Origin: Astur gentilis
Lineage: Eukaryota > Chordata > Aves > Accipitriformes > Accipitridae
Length of the DNA: 64,000 bases
Direction: 5' to 3'
Assembly: GCF_929443795.1 (NCBI RefSeq)
Contig: NC_064899.1
Location: 15,339,501 to 15,403,500, forward strand
The position numbers were made by a program, and so were the translations under genes. A model generated the notes under the pieces. The model was not told the DNA's origin. It searched no databases and was given only the letters and a program-made list of their open reading frames with translations. Shown here one piece after another: positions 10,901-24,700 of this stretch (positions are counted from its first letter, which is position 1; each line of letters starts with the position of its first letter).

Positions 10901-13900
10901 TCTCTCTGTCTCTTCCTCCTTCATCTTACCTTTTCCTTTCCTTACAAGATGGCGGACAGGTTTCCAGCCTTTGTCCATGTCCGTCCTTCCTGACAAAGTA
11001 CTTTAGTTATTACAACTGGTTCATGAATAGGGACACTTCACTTGCTCCAACTCTGTGCAATGAATGATATCCAATCTCTCTCTCTTCAGCAAAGCATAAC
11101 TTAATATATTAACTTCTAACTTTTATATTGTGTGTCAAATGCATGACAAATGTTGGTGCCCTGAAATCTAGCAGCATTTTATTATGTAAAACTAAACAAA
11201 ATTCACCCTGTAGAATACTAGTATTTCATGCCAAATATATTAAGAATAATGTCATATTGATGAATACACTAATCTTAACCTTTGTAAAGGAAATGCAAGT
11301 GTTCTGACTCCATTAGGTCCCCTCACCTTACTGACCTTCCTCGATAGCCAAGAGACTGTGGCTGCAGAAAGTACAAATATCTGTACAGGTTCTTCTCTAC
11401 CCACATAAACTAAGATGCAAAATAGAATCACCAATCTACTTCTCATATATGTTAATTAACTGAGTAACTTAAACCAGGGTACATTTAATAGGTGATTTTT
11501 AACACACAGCTCAAATTCCCTAGGTTATTTTCCTGATGTATTTTCTAAGCATAAAGTGGCCTTGAAATAAAAAACCCAACCAACACACAACAAAGTGATA
11601 AAACACAGAACCATGCAGCATATCTGATAAAAGAATTCTAATTCAGCATGGAAGGAAAAGCAAGGAACAATCAAACAACTTGATTTCATTTTAGAAAAAT
11701 CAAATTCACAAGTTAGAGCAGAACTTGGGCAGGTCTAAATTGACATTTTCTGCAGCAGAAATATTGCCTAAGCTCTTTTAGAACTTGCTTGTGGGCCAGA
11801 GCAAATATTTTCATTTCATTGAACTTGCTAGGCAACTCACCAACATAAAGTGTATGGTAAAAACACTCTCCAGCAATATCAAGCCTGCAATATTTATTAA
11901 AAACATTTGCGATACATGAAAACAAACTCTAATTCTGCACATATTCAAACTATGAACTCCACTTTGTGTATTAAATAGCACAACAGAACCTCATCTAAAA
12001 CAGGTTTTCATATGGGAGAAGAAGAGGTGGCAGTGAGTGGGTGCTCTTCTATACATTATTGCTACAATTTGACCTTCTGAGCCACCACTGACTAAAATTA
12101 GAATGCGTCATTTCGTGCTTGTTTGGATGCACACTGTACTATGTTCCACTGCTCTACAGTAGAACTAGCAGCAGGATTTAGAAGCATTATAAGATAATTT
12201 CTTGTGAGAAAATAAAGGGCATATTAGGACATAAGCTATGATTCTGTCTGTACTTTTCTCTCTGCTATACGTAGCATTGTGCAGGCCTAAATGACTACAC
12301 CTTTCCATCTGGACCACCAAAAATTAGGATATATGTTTACCTACTGCTGTAGCCTCTAAATAATAGAAATGTTAGTGTGGAAAAGGATCTCTTGTTGTGA
12401 TCTATACAGGACAGTTTATATAATAATACTATTAGGTTCCAGGTCCCACTAGTTTGGAATACCTAGTCAATTTAGAAAAAAAATTGTTCTTGCATAACAG
12501 TTATGCTTCTTTAAGATCCATCAAGCTAACATGCTGTTCTTTTCTGACTCTGTGGTTGACCTGGTTCTGCTGAGTAGAGTTAACAGGGAGCTTTTATATG
12601 ACTGAGCAAAGAATTATTATCATCCAGTTTCACAACATGGTTGAATGTAATGTCCCATGGTATTTATTTAAGCAAGACATACCTTACTGAAATGAACTAA
12701 ATTCATAATGACAGCTGTTGCTTTCGTTTGCTGATAGTGAATTTCACCCATTCTTGAGAGATACATAAATGAAGTAGGAGGATTTCTACCATATACAAAC
12801 CCAGAAGCAACATTTATTAGCATTAACAATGGAAGACAGCATAAAACTGCCTGTCTTTTGGAGGCCGATTTCTAGGATTTTTAGTACTAAGCCTTTGTAT
12901 CGTATACAAAATTAATAGCAAAATGGCTATTACTGTCTTCATGGTTAGAGCCTGGTTCTTACAAAGACAGAAAGCTTATTTATGTGGATTGTTATTTGCT
13001 GGGCTCTGAACCACATTCGCAGTTGAAACCCATCCTGGCAAAAGTGCTGTGAATTTTATTCCTGTCCTTGAAAGGATCACACAAGATAGGTACATAGACC
13101 AGTTTTTGAACACTTGACATTTCTGACCAAGAATTACAAGTAGGAAAGGAAGAAAGGACAAGATCCTAGTCACCATTGTCTTAATACTTCAAAAGAAAAA
13201 TTTTAAAGACAGAAAGATCGAGTACCTTACATTTTTTAAAATGATCCACTGGAGTTTGGGGTCATCTTATAGTTTGACGAGCTTTTCCATAAAACCCCAA
13301 AACCCCTAACCAAGTGACCAATCCCCACCGGTTCCTGCTTTGTTTTTCACCTTCTTTTATAATGGCATCCAGCTATCAGATTGTAAATTCTGCACCACCA
13401 CAAAAATAGCAATGCACTTCATAGTGGTTTTTATTGCCCTTTGGACTGAAACTGTCCTGGAGGAAAAGGAAAAGGGAATTCACTATTGTACTTTCCTACT
13501 GGCCAATTTCTGTAAACTGTAAATAAAGCACATAAATAGCTTGTCCATTTTTGGGTTTCACAGCAGATATCAGAAACTGAGTAACGGCTGGGAATTGATC
13601 AGATAAGTATTGGAAAATGAGGACTGGATCAGATGTAGCATATGGAGAACAGACCATCACATCAGACTATATTCACAGCCATAAGCTAGCAGAAGATATT
13701 TAGAAAGATGAAACTAGAACAATGGGAGTAGAAAAAATGTACTGACATAATACCTGGACTTAAATAACTTGTGATGGAAGATTATGAAGTGACCTGCAGA
13801 AGGTCCCAAAGACAAGGAAGAAAAAATATTGTGGGAACTGTGATATCGTCTCTGGGCCACATGATGGTACTAATTGCTTCATCTTTAAGATGCTGTATTC

Positions 13901-14424
13901 TGGGGTGAAGGGGGAAAGAAATAGTATGGTTGTTTTTTGTTTACCATTTCTATGCCACTTGAAATCTTTTGCAAGCATCCACTGGAAAATTTCCCCTTAA
14001 TTATGTGAGTATCAACTTGTGAACTGTGAAGAGTATGTATAGAAAAAAATGAAAAACACATAAATGCTACTGGAAGAATTATAGGGAATCACAGAAAGTA
14101 GGATGCTATCAATTATCACTGACTCCTCATATTTCTGTTTACACATCTCTCCAGCTATGACAAAGACATTCAGTCTGCTACAATCCAAGCAGCTTCAGAA
14201 AGCTGGGCATTTGGTACAGGCATGGTAGCCAACGCACTCAGTCCTACAAGACGCCGCAGCTAAAGAGAGCTGGTAGGTGCACGCACTGCATACTGGGCTG
14301 AACAGAGAAAGACAGAGTCAGAGCCGGGAGGGAGTTCAGCCGCATCCCTGAACAAGCTTCACAAGTCCTGGGGGTTTATTGGCCCACCCAGCATCCCTGA
14401 TTTTGACAAAATGTGCTGCTGGTT

Positions 14425-14442
14425 GCATGACATGAGTCATGC
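14425..14442. promoter_or_regulatory. Inverted repeat containing an AP-1 site (TGAGTCA)
   Basis: GCATGAC and GTCATGC form perfect 7-bp arms around ATGA. The right half carries the AP-1 core TGAGTCA at 14433-14439. The overall form is similar to, but not the same as, a MAF/AP-1 recognition element. A single site of this length in 64 kb can arise by chance, so a regulatory role is only a possibility. Confidence 0.3.
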
Positions 14443-17400
14443 CTGAACCGCCTGAAAGTGCTATGGAGTTCAAAAAGACGGGCTCTCCACCCCTGCTCCT
14501 CCAAAAGTTTATTGCTTAGTCTAGAGTGTTTACAGTGGGAATTGGCTGCACAACCTGTTTTTCTCTTGTTTGGATTACCCAGCAAATGTGGACACTGCTA
14601 GTGAAATGAAATTATAAACTATTTATTTACAGGTGGACCAATGTACAAAACTTTCACTTGTGAATACTGAAAAGCGGATACTTAGGAGAGGGTAGTGGAA
14701 AGGAGGGTACTTTGCAAATTGACAAGTGAATCAATATAAAAACTACAAGTACCATTTTAAGCTCTTAACTTACAATGTAAATCCCTTATCCAGAACCAAA
14801 TTAAAGTAAAAAGGGTTGCTGGACAATGATGTACAGAATCTGCTAGAATTTGACACTCCCAAAACAGCAACCGTTGCAGTTACTGATTGCCAGTGCATAC
14901 CTGTAAAGCAGCAGCTTCAATAGTGCACAAAAGGCAGCAACTTAAACAAAACATTGAAGCATCTCCCATGGATCTGCTCTTTAAAAAGATTTAAAGCCAC
15001 TGATTTGCAAATGCAACACAGTTGTTTTAACTATGGGAAAAAAAGCTAAGGCTTGTTTGAAGCTTGTACTAGTTACCCAATAGGAATCTAATCCCCCAGG
15101 ATGACTTGAATATATATATATTTTTTGCAAGGGCAACATAACTGTAGTAAAAAATTGCTTCAGAGAATGAACCTATACATTTCTGAAAAATGAGTAACTG
15201 TAAAACAGTCTCGTTATAAGTGCATTCCTCCACAGTGATAATGACACTTTCCAAAGAGTGTGTGTAAGGCATCCAGGCCAAACTGGTGACGATGCTTTCC
15301 AAAACATCTGAAAATATTAAAAGTTTGCCACTTGCTGAGATAAATGACACTAAGTGAAAGAAACAACAGCATCTTTTCAGGTATGATCATGTTGAAATTC
15401 AGATGCTCATCTCTCAACACGTTGCTTACTTAAAATTCCTAAGAATCAACATGCAAGTGTCCTTTGGAGCATTGTAAAAATTCAAAAACTGTGTTTCAGC
15501 TTCAGTCTGCCTTTACTACCAACAAACACTACTCTCAAACTCCTGAGACTATTCCAGGAAACTGCCTACTCACATTTGCATCCATTAGAAACAGAATGAA
15601 ATTCACACCAAATATGAGTAAGCCTTTGACTGAAACTCAGCACGTATTTTACACAAGGCCTATACAGAGGCATTAACATACAGATCTTTCCAGGAGCTCT
15701 TATTTTTCTTTCTTCTAGCATGCTCTTTATAAAACAGGAAACACACAATGAATTCATCCAAACTGAGGAAAACCACCGCATTTCTGTCCTAGGAGGTACA
15801 AGGCACAGCATCAGCTCAGTTTATTCCTAGTTACCAAGGTCTCATCACACAGCCGCTGGTGCAGAAACCTGCCAGATATATTATATAACTGGAGCTGCAG
15901 CTGCATGGCCAAGATTCCAGTGCACTCATCATGTGCAAAAATAACAGCAGTACAGCTTAGCAGGAAAAGCACATGTGGAGACAACATTTTATAGGACAAA
16001 TAAGAAGAGTTAACAGTGGTGGTTTAGCTCTACTAAACCTTGATTCAAGGATCTGTACATTCATTATTATAAAGGATGTACTTTTCAGGAAGAATCTTGT
16101 TCTACAGACTTAGTGGGGGAAAAGGTGGAAGTTAAATCCTGTTCTCGCTGAATCCATTAGCAAAATTCCCATGTGCTTTAGGTGGGATCAAACTTTGTTA
16201 TTGGGATGATTTTTAAATTTGGTTGTATGACTTTTTAATTAAATTTGAGATATAAAAGAATTTTTAAAAGAGATAATTCAAACTATTCCTAAATTTTCTA
16301 GAAACAGAAGCTGCTTCAGCTCAAGATAAACTGTCTGCCTCAGCAAGCTTAAAAGTATCCATGTATCCAGAAAATAAATTTAATTGGAGAGACTGAATTC
16401 ACATGGAATGTTCAGATTTATAAGCTTACCTATTCACATCTGTTACATCTTTGCCACTGAAGAATGAGGAAATACACCTATAAACCAAACAGAAAACACC
16501 AAACTGTACCAATAAAAAGGTGTTTTAAGAGCAAGAGAGAGGCTTGTAAATGGTAGATGAATCAATAAGACTGCGGTTCTTCATGGAGACTAAATATCAG
16601 TAAATGACCCTGTATTATTCTAGTGATGCTTGTAAAGGATTTTGTTAGTATTTCAGAGAAGATACGATTACTGGGCCCATCAGTGCTGTGCCAACTTTGT
16701 CACACACTGTGATAAAGCCATGCTTTTTAACTCTGCAGCCAAAAAAGTTGAAAGATTTTGCCTTGTTTCTTGCAGTAATGTTAGAAGCACTCAGCACCCA
16801 TGATGAAACATTGGCTAATCATATGTACTGTGCTCTAAAAACAGTCTTGTTCAAAGCATTGTACAGCTGAGTCCTCCTAAGTTCTGCAGAAAGTTTCAAA
16901 GGTTCACTTCCTAAGAAATGCTGCATTTAAGCTGGTTGTGTGTTACAACATGTCATGGTAAGTAGGTCACATTTTGATCTTCTGATTTACCATATAAAAA
17001 CTGTCACCATCTTTTACTGTCAGCATGAAATCAACATGCCACTTTTGTGAAAACTCTGTAAGACTGATAAGACTGAATTTTGGCAATGGTGGAGAGAAAA
17101 CAACAGCCATGCTACTGCCTGCTTACTGTGCTGAGCTGGCAGAAGTAAAACAGAAGCCACTGAGAGAATCTGCATCTCCTTTACTCTCAATAAATCCATT
17201 TCATGGCTGCAGCGAAACACGTCTGCACTTGGCAAGGGCTTCACTTAAAAACAAAAATAGAAGTATCATTGTCTTAGTGGACATTACAGAAACGTAACTT
17301 CCCAAGTGAATCTGACACATTAATAACACCTCTTTAACCACTGTCCAATGATTTTTGCAGACATGAAATGGAATATTTTACTAGTATTTTCAGCTGTCTG

Positions 17401-19427
17401 TGCTGCTTTTTCTTTTAGTTCAGGTTTGCCAAAACCGTAATGAAAGTCCTGTGCTTTACGCCGTCACATGCTTCTTAGTATCGATACGCCAATTAGACAT
17501 ATCACTGGTGTCACAGATACTAACTGCTGAACTCTCACACTGGCAGAAGCACAATTCACTTGTGTATATAGCTAGAGCCTGCTAATTATTAAGCCATCCT
17601 CCTATTATACATTAAGGTTTCTCTCAGTAATAAAGGCAATTCAGAAGGAAGCTTGCTGAGAAGTTGTAACGTGACAATAGGACCCAGAAGGCCTTCGCTA
17701 ATTCCTTGTTCGACCACATGCTCTTGTCGCTGTGGACAAGTAAGTCTTGTGGAGTGCATCTACACTGAGGTTTTACTTTGTACGTGGAGCGTGCTTGTAA
17801 CATGAATTTCTTCATCCTCCATGCTTTGCTCCACGTCGTGGCCCAGCATCTCAGAATGCATGGGCTGGATTCTGCTCTGACTAAACCGCCTGGGAGATCT
17901 TCTCCAGAACCATGCCAAGTGTGCTCCAGCAGTAACTGAGCATTAAGACATCGGGCTAGACAAGAGCTAGTCCACAGTAAAAACCAAAACCCAAAGCATA
18001 TAGAATGCAGACATCAGGTTCTTAACACAAAGTATTTTCCTTTACTGATACGTTTCTACAGATCTGCTCTATGCATTAATGCAGACATTGTCTCAATTTT
18101 TTCAGCTCCCCAGATAGACTGTACCTTTGGGGATGGTGATGTTTGAGCCCACACCTATTTGGTCGTCAAACTGCTTGTACCAACTTCAGCAGGTCCTTCC
18201 ATCACCACCTGTTATTCCTCAGTTATTACAATAAATACTTGCATGGGCATGTGGTGAGCAAGATAACTAACTTTCTAACAAACACTAAAAAAAATAAACT
18301 GGTGATTGAATGACGCCTTTCATCTTCCACAATGACAAAACAAGTTACTTTTCGTTGGATCAACTTTGTTGATCTAGATCACTGGTGTGGCTTCACAAAT
18401 TGAGACACTATCACAAAAAAGGTGAGGAGCTGCTTATTTTGACACTGAAAACATGTCAACCAAACTATGGCCTGCAGCACAGATGTAAAAGTGCCACAAA
18501 ACCTTCCAAAATGACAGGAAAGTTAATTTGTAATATTTACAATATTTAATCTATTCACAATAGAGACTACTCTAATTACTAGCACAAAAAGCAGGGGCAC
18601 AGTACACAACCTGCAAGTTCAGAGTGAAAAGCAAGAGTTCAACCACTAATGCTTTCGGAAAGATTCACAAAACCTTGTAAAGGCCTCTCTTTAGACAGGT
18701 CCTTGTAGCTGAAAATTATTATTCTCTATTAATATGTAACCTGCTGTCCACTCTTGTTCTACTTAGTGATCTCATCAGTTGAGTAAAATGAATAGCATGT
18801 AAGCTAAATACGGGAAAAATTAAAAAGCAAACATCTTTCTGCAGATAAGCAGTATTATCTGAGGTGGTGCACCCAGATTTATTTACATATGTAATTAGAG
18901 AAAGGCTGCTGCAAACTGACAAGTCAAAAGAAGGCTAATTCACAGGTAGCAGCAATGGGATTGACAAATTATTCACTGCAGTAGAAAATGATTACTTAGA
19001 AAGAAAATACTTACAGATATGTATGGAAGATAAAGTGATTTGTTCTTCCCTTTTATGCTATTCCTTTAAGGAATGGCAGCTAAAAGCAGAATTAATACAT
19101 AGAGCTGAAGGGCAATTCTGTACAATCCAACAGTCACACACAAATGGTGTATTTCATTGCTTTGGTAGAGATGTATTTGTGAGCTGCAGCAGTGCTGAGC
19201 AAGCCTGCAGTTTTCCTTGCAATTCCCAGGATAAGATGTGTACTTTTTTTTTTTTCCTGCCTTAGGGCAATCAGTTTCACCACACAAGTTTTGTCACTAA
19301 GCACTTTTCCCAAAGCTAATTTACAAGCTGGTTTTCACAGACCCATTCCCAAGAAGCATTTCTACCACAACACATGGCCTGAACAATTTTAAGTACACAT
19401 CAGAGCGGCTAAGAAGTTCTAACCTTT

Positions 19428-19602
19428 CAGCTGAGGTACAGCAACTGACTGCACCTGCACTCCTAGTCTACCACAATGCAAAATGAAGTAAGCTTACTTA
19501 GGTACTAATAGTTTTTATTTGCACTGCAGCAGGCTAGGGATGTACCTGCAGCTGGTTACTGCACCTCAGCTGAGGTAGCAGCAACTTTCAGCAGCAACTT
19601 TC
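19428..19602 (+). repeat. Local direct repeats (TCAGCTGAGGTA and AGCAGCAACTTTC)
   Basis: TCAGCTGAGGTACAGCAACT at 19428-19447 recurs with one added base at 19566-19586. A perfect 13-bp tandem pair AGCAGCAACTTTC lies at 19577-19589 and 19590-19602. Several CTGCA words repeat between them. The pattern suggests small local duplications. Confidence 0.75.
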
Positions 19603-20374
19603 ACCAAACCTAAGCTCAGCTGCTCTCCCTTGTCTATACTCTCAAAGCTCTTCTCCAGCCCCACTTCTCATTCAGTACAGCAACAGAGTTTAAAAATTTG
19701 TAGAGTGCCTTCTGTAACTCATTAAGCTAAAACTACCAAACATGAAGAAAGGAACAATTTATAGTAAGTGAAATGAGGATGCTGGGGAAGGAAGACAACT
19801 GGGGAGGAAGGCAAGTGCAAAAACAGAGGAAGACAACTGGTTTCAAAAATTGTGCATTATGGCAGGAAAATATACATCTCTTTTAACTGACGTGGTCAAA
19901 ATTTACAAGTTCAGCAAATATCACTCAAGTAAATCAAGTTAAAGTTCTGTGCCTTCTAGAAGTTTTTCATGTGGAAAAGTCAGACCAAAGCAATAATTTT
20001 AGGTTCAGCAGACTGACCTACAGTAACATTCAGCTATTGGCTCGTAAGCGCAGATTAAAAAGAAATTTCACACAGTATTCCAATACCTATGCTAATATCA
20101 TTGACAAAAAAGACATTTTGGCAGCATCTGGCACTAAATAAATTGAAGCTGCTGATACATATTTAATATGCAATGTTATCTCCTCTCAAGCTATGGCCCA
20201 GCTGAGAATGGTCAGCATGAGAGGAAAATCTGAGTGCTGCAGGAAGGGTTTCCAATGATTTAATATGTGGCATCACTTATTTCACGTTAGTCCTGGCAGA
20301 ATTATTACTCAGAAGCACTGGGGACCATTTGCCTGTTGTTATCTTTAAACCCTGAGAAGCAAAAGCCCTGAAGC

Positions 20375-20545
20375 CGTCCTCGCTTGCGCGGTCTGGTTGA
20401 CATTTCTCTGTAGCAGTGCAGTCACTGTGGGCTTCCCCTCCGCCACCTGACTCTGTGCCGCGAAGTGCTTGTAAGTGATTGATCCTCGGGTCTGGGGGCT
20501 GCCTAGGTGCTTGCACGGGGAAACCAACCTCCGGTTTCTCCAAAG
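20375..20545. other. Second CpG-dense patch
   Basis: About 170 bases with roughly ten CpG (GCCGTCCTCGC, TTGCGCGG, CTCCGCC, GCCGCGAAG, CCTCGGG, GCACGGGG, CTCCGG) in AT-rich surroundings. A minus frame is open for 88 codons over 20277-20543 and a plus frame for 125 codons over 20479-20856. Neither product resembles a family I know, and the minus product is proline- and glycine-rich as GC-rich DNA tends to give. Confidence 0.45.
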
Positions 20546-21748
20546 CAGAACTGCTTATACCAGCACTACTGCTGAAAGATGCTCTTTGTATACCTTTGAT
20601 TAAGCTCCAGTTGCATCTTTCAGAAGATGAGGAATGTTATTCCACAGCTTTTAAAAACCAGTGGCTGTCATTTGACGCACGTTTTATCCTTTTACTGGCT
20701 ATCGCTGTCACTCAAAAAAAGCAGTCATGCCACTTCCTGCATTTTCTCCTCCCCACTCTGCTGACACCAACATCTGTACAGCTGTTTGGTGAAGTGACTG
20801 GGAAAGTGGCCAGGCTAACCACTCCGGTACCTGCCTGCAAAAAACCTGCTTCCTAGCCAGCCTAATCCCCCTTCCCATGTACCACACCAACTACTTATAC
20901 CCACACGAGGGACCAGGCAGGACTGTCGTTTCCAGAGGCAGTGCCAACTTAGAGCTTTTTTCAACTACGGACTGATGATTGCAGTCTATCCCCATGAAAT
21001 TCTTCTTTGGTTTGAAACACATACCCTGCATTTTCTTCCCTGAGCTGCTGGGTGACTTGGCTTAATCTTACATCACAGGCACGTCTCAGTGAGGCGGCTA
21101 ATTGATCTCTCTGAAGTGTTCAAGATTCTGCTCGAGAGCCAAAAAAATTCTTCGGAATACCTCAATATCAAACGTACTACACAAGATCTCATTTTTAATT
21201 GTGTTCAAACTGCAAGAAATAAAAACAATGTGCCAAAGGTAGCAGTTTTAAGCTATTGAGAAAGCAATTAAAGCAACAGCCACACTACAAAATAAGTTAC
21301 TTCTACTACAACAAAGATACTTTCTAAGGAAAAGAAGTGCAGCAGATCTATACAAAGCATAGCCAGCACGTTTTGCAAACATCAGTAAAGAAAGCAGGAT
21401 TTGTGCCCTTGGTGACAGCTGTCTGCTTGACAGTAGCAGGAGCCTTTTCATTTTCCAGTATACTGTGTACTACTTTACATCAAATATATTTATTAGAACA
21501 GCAACAGCTATCTTCTATGTCTGTCTTACCTGAAGAAAAGTATATAGAAGCACTACTGTATAACAACATCAGATCCTTGCTGTGCATTTTTGTAGGGGTT
21601 TCTTCAGATCGCTACAGGCCATTAACCTTTCACTTCAGGTAAGTAATGAACAATGCAATGACTTTTCCAGCAAAGGAAATCAGCTGCATTACCAATGACA
21701 ACTTCACTTTTAAATATATGCACCAACCCCCTGTGCATGCACTTGTTA

Positions 21749-21763
21749 TTTTTTTTTTTTTTT
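21749..21763 (+). repeat. Poly-T run (15 T)
   Basis: Fifteen uninterrupted T followed by AAATC. It could be the tail of an ancient minus-strand retroposon, but no body was recognised to its right. Confidence 0.85.
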
Positions 21764-24700
21764 AAATCAATTCTGGTATAAAATAAGAAAGGTTCCCTTT
21801 GGCTTCACCTTGAGCTGATAATGAACAAATCCTCAGCGAAGCCTACTCCCAAGGAAGTCTTCCTTAATAGCACTGATTAAAAATAAAATGAAGTTTCTAT
21901 TTAGGAAGAAACATGTATTGCTTCCTGCTTTCCTTCACCAGGTTATCCTGTAATTGGACAAGTGCTAATTGGACACTTTAGCCAAACAATTTAATTTAAA
22001 AAGGAAAGAAAGAAAAAAAAAGACTCACATTTCTCTTGGTTTCTAACAGAGTTAGTGTCATTGACCAACACCAATATGCTGAACTGTGAAGTCAACACCA
22101 GACATTAATTACACTGGGGGAAAGCACAGGAAAACCCTGGTGGGGTCTTTTCTTTTTCATTTTACTTATGTACCAGATTAACATACGCCTTCAAGCAGAA
22201 ACACAAAAGTGTTTCTTAAAGAACCTGCTCTGATTTAACATGTCTTGTACCATGGTAGGAGGGGCAGAATAGGTGCAACTACCACAGGCTGAAAAATGTC
22301 TCTGTAACATTGGTGTAATTCTGCATCTGTACCAAATAATCAACTATAAAACAGGGTAAATTTTTTTGCCTGACATCAGGGCATATAATTTACAAAGGAG
22401 GTGGTAAAACTGACAGATTCAGGACAGCAAGATAGAAGAAATAGAGACATAATTAAAAAGTAGGTTATTTCTTAGGCAGACGCTAATTGGGAAAGACTTG
22501 CATCTCTGGTTTTTGTTTATATGTAATGGTGGTCAAACCCACATAAATAATACCAGGGAGCTGAAAATCCTAAGCAGTTGGGGGAATGCTGTAACAACCA
22601 ATACTTGTTTTTCCTTTACCACCCTGCTTCATTCTACCTGTTAATTCATTCTTAACCCTTGTGTCCTTAAGTCTTCTCTTCCTTTCATCATTTCTCTTAT
22701 TAACAAGGCTTCCTCCTCTCCAAAAGCAGCAGCTGTGAACTACTTCCCTTTAATGCTTCATTTCCAAAACGAACTTCCTCCATGAAGCCGGCACACACCA
22801 GCCCGTCTCAGCAGAACATGTAGGAACGTTGGAGAGGCGGCAGAGAACAAAGGAGAGCTAGGGGAGACTCTGCCTTGCATCTTATAATGCTTCCTCTCCC
22901 TTTGTACTTTTTGTATGGCAAAACCACTAAAAAGGATGCACTGAAAAACTGCATCCTACTACTTCCTTCCTTTAATTCCATATATTGGCATTCATAATTA
23001 GATTTTGTTTATGAATTTTAAGATGGATTTTATTTCATGTGAATAGGATGATAGCCTTTAATTTTCTACAAAATGCTTGCAATATTTTTGTGCCAGCAAT
23101 ATATAGTTGCATAATGCCTCAATGTATTTTATTAAACTTTATTCATACTTCCTTAATATTCTGCATGCAGAAACTAGAATCCAGCAAACTGCTGATGGGT
23201 TGCACTTCTAAATTCTGTATTGCCTCAAATACTAGCTCAGTAAAGACTAACAAAATCATAATTAGAAGACTCAAGAGATCAGAGAGACTGCTATTCTAAT
23301 CTGTTATGGAAAGACAGATTCAGGAGAAATTTCTGGTTCTAGCAGTATAAAGTTCACAAGCCCAGAAAGCCCATCTTTTCTTTTTTTCCCATAGAATAAA
23401 ATACATAATGCCAACATGTAAAAACAATGTTAAAAATGCATAACCAATGACACAAAAGATGACTTGACATTTATCTGCTGAATTAAACAGGATTTACAGA
23501 GCATTCTGTATTTTTAGAACTTCTGTCATATAAATACAATTTAGTTTCAATCACTTCTGTATAAACATGAAAGAAAGAGTTCTGACAGCGAACATCTGGA
23601 TTCCACATTAATTATTGCTCTGAAAGACCATTTAATTACAGAAAGAATTAAATACATGAGAATATTTCCCCAAAATTGTTCTGCATTCTCCCCAGAATTT
23701 TCTGCCATGTTCTGTCTTTATATATAGAGATCCCTTGTTCCCTACTAACATTCAGGAAAGCTCTGCCTGCAAAATAAGATATGAATACAGATTTCTGCTA
23801 TTCAGACTGCCTTGTAACTATATACCCTGGCTAATTCCCCTCCCCAACTCCTTCAAAGTGGTTTTCAGGAGAAAATCATAGAAACATGATAACGTCCAAA
23901 TATTTGCATAAGGAAGATTTTGAAGATTCCTCCAATTTCCTTCTTCCGTATGTTCAATTCATCATCTTACAACCCACCATGAAGATGCTGACTGGGCTAC
24001 CCTCAGCTATAACAGTAGCTTGAACACATTGTAGTTTCCCCAAAAAGTTTAAACAGCGAGTGATCCCACAGACCTCTGGACACTGATGTAAACTTTCTAC
24101 AACAAAGGACCAAAGGAGACCCAGCCACAAATGGCAGGCTTTAGCAATATACTTTCAGGGGATTAAAGAAAAATAAATCCACTGTAACAGGTATATTAGC
24201 TAGTCCTGTTGTTTACCTATGTATTTGGAAAAGAAAGTATCCTGCCCAGCCTTTTTTTTGTTGTTTAGTTTAAAAAAAAGCCAGAAGTCACCTACAAAAA
24301 TATAGAAAGGGAATCAGAGGGAAAACTATAGACTTACACTTTTAAAAGTCATTTTGTAGTAACTGAATTACTTCACCATCATGAGCAAAGTCTAGCAGCA
24401 AACTTACAGGTGGTACCTTTTTTATAATTCTAATTCTCAATCTAATTTTTTTGCTAGTGTCATGCTAACATCAACTAATACAATGTAATCTCATACTAAA
24501 GATAATGAAAAGTAAATCAAGCTTTTATAAATCAATTGGTTTTTGCATGAACTTTGTTTTAGCAGTAAACAATCTCAAAAAAGAAGAAAAACCTCTTTAT
24601 ATCCTGGCATGTCTTTAATAAAAGGGATTGCTCTGCTTGGGAATTTAAAAAAAACAAAACAGATAATTACTGACTACTGTCCCTATTAGTATGGATAAAT

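Larger units (their letters stand above)
7931..20374. other. Plain AT-rich intron-like DNA
   Basis: No exon, RNA gene or transposon was recognised over about 12 kb. Notable small items are an AP-1-type inverted repeat at 14425-14442, TATATATA at about 15111-15119, T9-T10 runs near 19248 and a direct repeat cluster at 19428-19602. Open frames here are short and overlap on both strands, as expected by chance. Confidence 0.6.

Noticed and set aside
17336..17362. Minus-strand IIGQWLKR, considered as the start of the LYRM4 last exon because of the IGQ match.
   Set aside because: There is no AG acceptor at the right phase and the similarity ends after three residues.
21337..21642. Plus-strand frame of 101 codons with a hydrophobic start.
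   Set aside because: A minus frame overlaps part of it, the composition is ordinary, and there is no recognised family or flanking exon signal.
23860..23900. AATCATAGAAACATG as a CR1 3' tail.
   Set aside because: Only the short tail-like word matches. No CR1 body is present on either side.
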